Below, in pieces: positions 1 to 4,422 of a stretch of DNA of 7,199 nucleotides (position 1 is its first letter; every line of letters starts with the position of its first letter). The stretch covers positions 1 to 7,199 of the forward strand of contig DATHSN010000149.1 of assembly GCA_035464115.1 (NCBI GenBank). The letters are read 5' to 3'. The notes beneath the pieces were generated by a model, which did not search any database, was not told the origin of the DNA, and saw only the letters and a program-made list of their open reading frames with translations. The stretch is from DATHSN01 sp035464115 (GTDB taxonomy: Bacteria; Actinomycetota; Acidimicrobiia; Acidimicrobiales; SKKL01). Made by a program: the position numbers and the translations under genes.

Positions 1-532
1 CGTGGGCGTGGTCGTCGTCACCGTGGTCGTCGTCACCATGGCCGTGGTCGTCGTCGTCGTGGTCGTGGTCGCCGAACGGGAGCGGATCGACCATCTCCGC
101 CACGTGCAGGACGGTGATGCCGTCGGCCTCGGCGCCCTCGAGCGCGCCCTCGAGGCCGATCTCGAGCGTGAGCCCGTTGGCGACGATGAGGTCGGCGTCG
201 CGCATGCGCGCCGCCTGTTGCGCCGACGCCTCGAAGTCGTGGGGGTCGGCGCCGATGGGCATCACCACCTCGACCTCGGCCTGATCGCCGACGAGCGAGC
301 GGGTGACGTCGCCCAGGATCGTGGTCGTCACCAGCACCAACGGCCGGTCGGCGGCCTCGGCCTCGTCGGTCGCCCCCGCACCGACCGCCTCGTCGGCATC
401 GCTCGAGGCGTCGGACGGGTCCGCGGGCGTCGCGCCCTCGGTGGTGGTGGTGGTGTCGTCGTCACCGCACGCGGCGGCGACCAGCGCGACGACCGAGACC
501 AGGACGAGCAGCAGACGGGTGGGAGCGCGCAC
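1..532 (-). CDS. Zinc/manganese ABC transporter substrate-binding lipoprotein (ZnuA/TroA family), partial
   Basis: Extracytoplasmic metal-binding lipoprotein that would hand Zn2+ or Mn2+ to an ABC permease. Only the first 177 residues are present; the gene leaves the window at its left edge. Residues 1-22 are a lipoprotein signal peptide: Arg near the start, a hydrophobic stretch, and lipobox LVAAAC with the lipidated Cys at 22. A flexible Asp/Thr/Ala/Glu-rich linker follows (about 23-62). The fold begins at LVLVTTTILGDV. Residues 94-100 (GADPHDF) carry the first metal-ligand His, H98, typical of cluster A-I binding proteins. A His/Asp-rich loop starts near 155, as in ZnuA-type proteins. The remaining His/Asp ligands and the C-terminal lobe lie outside. 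The GTG at 532 is chosen because GGAGG sits 5 bases upstream and the signal peptide starts there. Permease and ATPase genes are not in view, and the metal (Zn or Mn) cannot be fixed from this part. Confidence 0.88.
   Translation of the reverse strand, partial: MRAPTRLLLVLVSVVALVAAACGDDDTTTTTEGATPADPSDASSDADEAVGAGATDEAEAADRPLVLVTTTILGDVTRSLVGDQAEVEVVMPIGADPHDFEASAQQAARMRDADLIVANGLTLEIGLEGALEGAEADGITVLHVAEMVDPLPFGDHDHDDDDHGHGDDDHGDDDHAH
2..70 (-). repeat. Low-complexity GAC/CAC codon tract encoding a His/Asp metal loop
   Basis: Nearly pure run of GAC (Asp) and CAC/CAT (His) codons with a few Gly codons, read on the minus strand inside the ZnuA-like gene. It contains a direct repeat of the unit GGT-GAC-GAC-GAC-CAC. 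The tract encodes about 9 His and 12 Asp and continues beyond the left edge, so its full length is unknown. Such tracts are prone to slippage and length variation. Confidence 0.7.
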
Positions 533-537
533 GGGGA

Positions 538-542
538 CCTCC
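538..542 (-). promoter_or_regulatory. Shine-Dalgarno of the ZnuA-like gene
   Basis: GGAGG on the minus strand, 5 bases before the GTG at 532. It decides the start of the lipoprotein gene, which has no ATG in a suitable place. Confidence 0.75.
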
Positions 543-561
543 GGGGACGAGCGACCCCCGC

Positions 562-590
562 AAGATACTGAGGACGGTTCCCAATCGCAA
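562..590 (-). promoter_or_regulatory. Sigma70-type promoter of the ZnuA-like gene
   Basis: On the minus strand, TTGCGA (590-585) and TATCTT (567-562) are separated by exactly 17 bases; each matches four of six positions of the TTGACA/TATAAT consensus. Transcription would start near 555, leaving a leader of roughly 23 bases with the GGAGG inside it. No clear Zur, MntR or DtxR palindrome overlaps it, so the metal control expected for this family is not visible. Confidence 0.55.
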
Positions 591-615
591 CGCGCGCCGT
601 GAGCGAGGACCGCAC

Positions 616-632
616 GGCCGTGGGCCACGGCC
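616..632 (-). terminator. GC-rich hairpin just after the antiporter stop
   Basis: A perfect 7-bp inverted repeat (GGCCGTG / CACGGCC) with a 3-base loop abuts the TGA of the antiporter gene. No T-run follows, so it is not a classical intrinsic terminator. Hairpins without a U-tract have been proposed as terminators or 3'-end stabilisers in high-GC actinobacteria. It also separates the antiporter gene from the promoter of the next gene on the same strand. Confidence 0.4.
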
Positions 633-2777
633 TCAGTCGGCGGCCGCTCCCGGCACGACCACCACGACCGTGGCGGTGGCGTGCTCGAGGATCGCCTCGA
701 CGGTGTGGCCGAGGAACGGGCGGTCGTCGAGGCGGCGCACGCTGGCTCCCACCACGATGAGGTCGGCTTCCTCGTCGTCGACGAGCGCCAGGATCTCGTC
801 GGCGGGGTTCTCGGCCCGTCGCTCCGCGGTGCGGACCCGCGCGCCGAGACCTTCGGCGTGCGCCTGCGCCTGGACGAGCAGACCGGCACCGACGCCGGTG
901 TCGAGCAGGCTGGCGCCCTGCCAGCGGTAGCCACCGGGCCGCGACCGCGCCGCGGCTTCCTTCGGCACGGTCACGTGGGCGAGGAGCAGCTCGGTGCCGA
1001 GCTCGGCGCTGAGCTCGCCCGCGATCTCCTGGGCGGCGCGCGACGAGCGCGACCCGGTGACGGGGACCACGGCGCGGGTGAAGGCGCCGGGGAGCGCACG
1101 ATCGAGGTCGCGGGCCCGCCGCACGATGACCACCGGTAGCGGGCTCTGCGACAGCAGGCGGTCGACGAGGGGCGTGATCACACCGCCGGCGCGCGCGAGG
1201 TCGCTGGCACCCACCCCGATGACGCCGTAGCCCAGCTGGGCCTCGGCCAGGATCTCGGCGGCGGGGTCGTCACCGCCGACCCGGTGGACCTCGACCGATC
1301 GCTCGTGGAGCACGTCGACGACGGGCTGCAACGACTCCTCGTCGAGGCTGTCGCCCACCGACATCACCGTGACGGCGGCCTGCGCCGGCCAGGCGAAGTG
1401 CAGCACCTGGGCGGCGGCGATCGAGTTCGCGGTGCCTCGGCTCGGCAGGAGGATGCGCTGCTCACGGACCACGACGTTGCGGCTGAGGACCTCCTCGCGC
1501 TCGAGACGGGCCTGCTCCTCGGACGTGCCGCTCCAGCCCCGGACGGTGAGCCGCAAGAGGCCCGACGCGGCGAGCGAGGTGACGATCGGGACGAGGACGA
1601 TCGCGGTGAACGCGGTGTCGTTGAGCACGCCGAGCCCGAGCCCGACCGTGGCGATGATGATCTCGAGCGCTCCCCGGGCGTTGAGCCCGGCGCCGAGGGC
1701 GACGCTCTCGCGGGTCGTCAAGCGGGCCACCCGGGCGCCGATGAACGCCCCGGCGAACTTCGTGGTGAGCGCCACCACGATGATGACCACGGCCCACATC
1801 AGCGCCTCGCCGTCGGCCAGCAGGCCGAGGTCGACCCGCAGCCCCGCCGTGGCGAAGAAGAGCGGCGCGAAGAAGGTGAGGGTGACGGTCTCGAGCGTGG
1901 CCACCACCCCTGCCTGGTGGAAGCGCGACCGGGCGAGCACGACCCCGGCGACGAACATGCCGAGGAGCGCCTCGACGCCCAGCCACTGCGTGGCCACTCC
2001 GATCGTCAGGGCGAAGATCAGCGTGATGGTGAGCGCGCCCTCGAGGTTCTCGCCCTGACGGCGGACCCGCCGCAGCGACCAGTCGACGACGCGCTGACCG
2101 ACGGTGACGGCCAGCACCCCGATCACCGCGATGCCGACGATGGTCGTGGCGATGCCCGACAGCGAGACGGTGCCCTCCACCGCCAGACCGGTGATGATGC
2201 CGAGCAGCACCCACCCGACCAGGTCGTTGGCCATGCCGACGGCCACCGTGAGCTGGCCGAAGTCGCGCCGCATGAACCCGAGCTCGGACAGGATCTTGGC
2301 GACGACGGCGAGCGACGACACCGCCAGCGCGGTGGCGACGAACAGCGCGAAGACCGTGCGCTCGGCACCGTCGCCCACGAACGCCTCAGGGAGGGCGAAC
2401 CCCACCGCCAGCCCGCCCGCGAACGGCACCATCAGGCTGCCCGCCGAGACGAGCACCGCGGCGCGCCCCTGGCGGCCGATCAGCCCCAGGTCGGTCTCGA
2501 AGCCGGTCAACACGAGCAGCAACCCGACGCCGAGCCAGGCGACCGACTGCAGCATCCCGGACTGGACGGGGTCGTCGGGCAGGAACCAGTCGAAGCCGTC
2601 GGGCCACAGGCGCCCGAAGACCGAGGGGCCGAGCACCAAGCCGGCGGCGAGCTCGCCGATGACCCCGGGCAGCCCGATCCGGCGCAGGATCGTCCCGAAC
2701 AGCCGGGCGGTGGCGACCAGCACGAGCAGCTGCGTCCAGAACACGAGCAGCTGGTGCTCGGTGAGGGACTCCAACAC
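633..2777 (-). CDS. Monovalent cation:proton antiporter (CPA2-like) with two C-terminal UspA domains
   Basis: A 714-residue inner-membrane protein that would exchange Na+ or K+ for protons. Residues 1-410 are the antiporter domain with about 13 hydrophobic segments (near 11-28, 36-54, 78-94, 106-130, 140-161, 173-200, 206-226, 246-263, 266-283, 298-314, 326-347, 358-383, 388-410). Family signatures are LPGVIGELAAGLVLGP (36-51), GMANDLVGW with the ion-site pair N184-D185, a membrane Lys (K340) and LNARGALEI (365-373). After a charged linker (414-433) come two cytoplasmic universal-stress-protein domains, about 434-553 and 566-709. The second ends with IVVGAS...LGHTVEAILEHA, close to the nucleotide-binding UspA motif but lacking its second Gly. 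Such domains suggest regulation by ATP or another nucleotide (inference). The GTG at 2777 has GGAGAG 7 bases upstream. It is probably the last gene of the xthA-thioesterase operon. Ion preference is not readable from sequence. Confidence 0.9.
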   Translation of the reverse strand: MLESLTEHQLLVFWTQLLVLVATARLFGTILRRIGLPGVIGELAAGLVLGPSVFGRLWPDGFDWFLPDDPVQSGMLQSVAWLGVGLLLVLTGFETDLGLIGRQGRAAVLVSAGSLMVPFAGGLAVGFALPEAFVGDGAERTVFALFVATALAVSSLAVVAKILSELGFMRRDFGQLTVAVGMANDLVGWVLLGIITGLAVEGTVSLSGIATTIVGIAVIGVLAVTVGQRVVDWSLRRVRRQGENLEGALTITLIFALTIGVATQWLGVEALLGMFVAGVVLARSRFHQAGVVATLETVTLTFFAPLFFATAGLRVDLGLLADGEALMWAVVIIVVALTTKFAGAFIGARVARLTTRESVALGAGLNARGALEIIIATVGLGLGVLNDTAFTAIVLVPIVTSLAASGLLRLTVRGWSGTSEEQARLEREEVLSRNVVVREQRILLPSRGTANSIAAAQVLHFAWPAQAAVTVMSVGDSLDEESLQPVVDVLHERSVEVHRVGGDDPAAEILAEAQLGYGVIGVGASDLARAGGVITPLVDRLLSQSPLPVVIVRRARDLDRALPGAFTRAVVPVTGSRSSRAAQEIAGELSAELGTELLLAHVTVPKEAAARSRPGGYRWQGASLLDTGVGAGLLVQAQAHAEGLGARVRTAERRAENPADEILALVDDEEADLIVVGASVRRLDDRPFLGHTVEAILEHATATVVVVVPGAAAD

Positions 2778-2784
2778 GATCGAT

Positions 2785-2790
2785 CTCTCC
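2785..2790 (-). promoter_or_regulatory. Shine-Dalgarno of the antiporter gene
   Basis: GGAGAG on the minus strand, 7 bases before the GTG at 2777. It lies in the 30-base gap after the thioesterase stop and supports this non-ATG start. Confidence 0.65.
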
Positions 2791-2807
2791 AGGGGGGAGC
2801 TTGCGGG

Positions 2808-3518
2808 TCAGCTGCGCTCCTGCTCTCGCCGGCGGCGGAGCTCGGCGAAGCGGGCGAAGTCGATGGAGATGAACAGGCCCTCGGCCTCGGCGGTGAGCAG
2901 CTCGCCGTGGTAGAGCCGCCCGATGGTGAAGATCTTGCGGCCCTCGACCCCTGCGAGCTCGCCCTCGAAGCGCAGCAGCTCGTGCAGGGGCGTGGGCTTG
3001 CGGTAGTTCACCGTGAGCTTGGCGGTCATGCCGCCGGACCCCGAGAGCGACTGGGTGGCGCCGAGCACCTCGTCGAACGCGGCCGCCACCCACCCTCCGT
3101 GGACGCACCCGGGCGGACCCTCGTAGGCCGAACCGAAGGTGACCTCGGCCACGATGCGGCCGTCGTCGAACCAGAGCTCGAGCGGCGGAGCCAGCGGGTT
3201 GGCCCGGCCGAGCACGGGGCTGTGGTCGACGAAGCTGTCGTGGCGGGGGGCGTTGGCGGCCTCGGCGAAGCCCTCGTAGCCCTGCGGCGGCTGGCCGGAG
3301 AACCGGTCGGCCACGCGCTCGAGGTCGTCGGCGGCGTCGCGCACCAGGTCGATGGGCGCATCGACCGACACGAGCTGGTCGATCACCCGTCGCATCGAGG
3401 CGGCCAGCCGCCGCTTCTCGACGCGCAGCGGCGTGAGCGCGACGGGGTCCTCCGCCTTGATGATCGAGGAGGCCCACCCGGTGCCCGGACCGGGATCGGT
3501 CGACTCGTCGTCGCTCAT
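2808..3518 (-). CDS. PaaI-like hotdog-fold acyl-CoA thioesterase with N-terminal extension
   Basis: A 236-residue soluble protein predicted to hydrolyse acyl-CoA (or aryl-CoA) thioesters. The hotdog domain covers about 100-225. Its signature is GCVHGGWVAAAFDEVLG (137-153): H140-G141-G142 start the central helix, and D149/E150 are in place to act as the catalytic acid. The strands TAKLTVNYRKPTPL (165-178) and LLRFEGELAG also match the family. The first 90 or so residues are charged and helical (RVEKRRLAASMRRVIDQL near 32-49; IDLVRDAADDLERVADRF near 56-73) and are extra relative to a typical PaaI protein of about 140 residues. The ATG at 3518 is chosen because it overlaps the xthA stop as ATGA, has GGAG 8 bases upstream (3527-3530), and gives a start at MSDDE. 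The open frame continues upstream to 4109, but that part is the shadow of xthA. Substrate unknown. Confidence 0.85.
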   Translation of the reverse strand: MSDDESTDPGPGTGWASSIIKAEDPVALTPLRVEKRRLAASMRRVIDQLVSVDAPIDLVRDAADDLERVADRFSGQPPQGYEGFAEAANAPRHDSFVDHSPVLGRANPLAPPLELWFDDGRIVAEVTFGSAYEGPPGCVHGGWVAAAFDEVLGATQSLSGSGGMTAKLTVNYRKPTPLHELLRFEGELAGVEGRKIFTIGRLYHGELLTAEAEGLFISIDFARFAELRRRREQERS

Positions 3519-4291
3519 CCCGCGAACTCCGCGATCACCGGCGCGTGGTCGGAGGGCTTGGTGCCCTTGCGGGCGTTGCGGTCGACGACATCGAGGGCAC
3601 CGCGCTCCGCCAGTGGGGCGCTGGCCAGCACGTAGTCGATGCGCATGCCCTCGCGCTTGTGGAACCGCCCTGCGGTGTAGTCCCAGTAGCTGTAGAGACC
3701 AGGCTCGTCGGGATAGCGCCGCCGGAAGGTGTCGACGAGACCCCAGTCGATGAGCGCAGCGAGGGCATCGCGCTCGGGGGCGGTGACGTGGGTGGAGCCG
3801 ACGAAGGCCGCAGGGTCCCACACGTCGAGATCGGTGGGCGCGATGTTGAAGTCGCCGCAGACGACCACGTCGTCGTCGGGACGGCACGTGCGGTCGAGGT
3901 GCTCGCGCATCCGTCCGAGCCACGACAGCTTGTAGTCGTAGTGGGGGTCGCCCAGCGCCCGGCCGTTGGGGACGTAGACGCTGTGCACCCGCACGCCCCC
4001 GCAGGTGGCCGCGATCAGGCGGCAGTCGGTGTCGGGCTCGAGGTCGGGCGCGAAGCCCGCGTGGACATCGTCGAGCCCGACCCGGCTGAGGACCGCGACA
4101 CCGTTCCACCGGCCGTCGCCGTGGTGCGCCGACTCGTAGCCGAGCGCCTCGAACGCCAGCGCCGGGAACCCGTCGTCGGCGGTCTTGGTCTCCTGGAGGC
4201 AGAGCACGTCGGGCTGGACCTGGGTCAGCCAGTCCTCCACCCGGGGGAGGCGGGCCTTGAGCGAGTTGACGTTCCAGGTCGCGATCCGCAC
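3515..4291 (-). CDS. xthA: Exodeoxyribonuclease III (AP endonuclease, Xth family)
   Basis: A 258-residue EEP-fold nuclease of base-excision repair that cuts 5' of abasic sites and trims blocked 3' ends; length is near the usual 260-270. Active-site landmarks are in order: N7 in TWNVNS, E34 in LCLQETK, Y106 in SVYVPNG, D147 and N149 in VCGDFNIAP, D219 in RIDYVL and H249 in SDHAPV. The Asp-His pair and metal-binding Glu are therefore intact. The GTG at 4291 is preferred because family members start M-(K/R)-I-A-T-W-N; it has no convincing Shine-Dalgarno but sits 7 bases after a TAGGGT element. An in-frame GTG at 4339 (preceded by AGGG) would add 16 residues unlike the family. It appears to be the first gene of a three-gene minus-strand operon and is divergent from the RND exporter. 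Confidence 0.93.
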   Translation of the reverse strand: MRIATWNVNSLKARLPRVEDWLTQVQPDVLCLQETKTADDGFPALAFEALGYESAHHGDGRWNGVAVLSRVGLDDVHAGFAPDLEPDTDCRLIAATCGGVRVHSVYVPNGRALGDPHYDYKLSWLGRMREHLDRTCRPDDDVVVCGDFNIAPTDLDVWDPAAFVGSTHVTAPERDALAALIDWGLVDTFRRRYPDEPGLYSYWDYTAGRFHKREGMRIDYVLASAPLAERGALDVVDRNARKGTKPSDHAPVIAEFAG

Positions 4292-4298
4292 CCGGTCG

Positions 4299-4304
4299 AC
4301 CCTA
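4299..4304 (-). promoter_or_regulatory. Possible -10 element for leaderless xthA transcription
   Basis: TAGGGT on the minus strand fits the loose actinobacterial -10 pattern TANNNT. Its last base is followed by seven bases and then the GTG at 4291, so transcription would begin at or next to the start codon. No good -35 is seen 16-19 bases upstream. A start at GTG 4339 would instead place this element inside the coding sequence. Confidence 0.4.
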
Positions 4305-4370
4305 GCGGCGCGGCCACCCGGGGTCGTTCCGAAGAGCACTAGGTCCCTGTGCCCCCCTGGGGGTCCTCCG

Positions 4371-4376
4371 TATGCT
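4371..4376 (+). promoter_or_regulatory. Possible -10 of the RND exporter
   Basis: TATGCT matches four of six bases of TATAAT and is among the few AT-containing hexamers in this GC-rich gap. Transcription would start near 4383, giving a leader of about 40 bases that contains the hairpin at 4393-4418. No convincing -35 was found, so this is a weak call. Confidence 0.3.
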
Positions 4377-4392
4377 CCCCGACAGCGTTCGG

Positions 4393-4418
4393 CCCTCCTG
4401 CGGCCGCGCCGAGGAGGG
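4393..4418 (+). promoter_or_regulatory. Leader hairpin that pairs with the exporter Shine-Dalgarno
   Basis: CCCTCCT (4393-4399) is perfectly complementary to AGGAGGG (4412-4418), which contains the ribosome binding site of the gene at 4423. Inside it, CGGC (4401-4404) pairs with GCCG (4408-4411) around a 3-base loop, leaving a single bulged G at 4400. The result is an 11-bp nearly continuous stem placing the Shine-Dalgarno fully in the 3' arm, 4 bases before the ATG. Pairing is seen directly; a regulatory role is inferred. Confidence 0.5.
4412..4418 (+). promoter_or_regulatory. Strong Shine-Dalgarno of the RND exporter
   Basis: AGGAGGG lies 4 bases before the ATG at 4423 and fixes the start of the exporter gene. 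The spacing is a little short if the last G is counted; GGAGG at 4413-4417 gives 5 bases. Confidence 0.75.
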
Positions 4419-4422
4419 GAGC

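Noticed and set aside
2..571. A plus-strand open frame starting with a long Val run
   Set aside because: The Val run is the complement of the Asp/His codon tract of the ZnuA-like gene; the minus-strand reading has a signal peptide, lipobox, Shine-Dalgarno and promoter.
1284..3635. A 783-codon open frame on the plus strand across the antiporter and thioesterase genes
   Set aside because: It is the antisense of the real genes; its product is a low-complexity mix of Asp, Glu, Gly, Arg, His and Gln with no domain, as expected opposite GC-rich coding DNA.
3519..4109. Upstream extension of the thioesterase frame to a 433-residue protein
   Set aside because: This part is an Arg/Pro/Ala-rich out-of-frame reading of xthA; the ATG at 3518 overlaps the xthA stop and has its own Shine-Dalgarno.
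4352..4363. C-run followed by G-run in the divergent intergenic region, considered as an operator or hairpin
   Set aside because: The arms are separated by a single base, so they cannot form a normal hairpin, and the flanks do not extend the symmetry; homopolymer runs are expected at this GC content.
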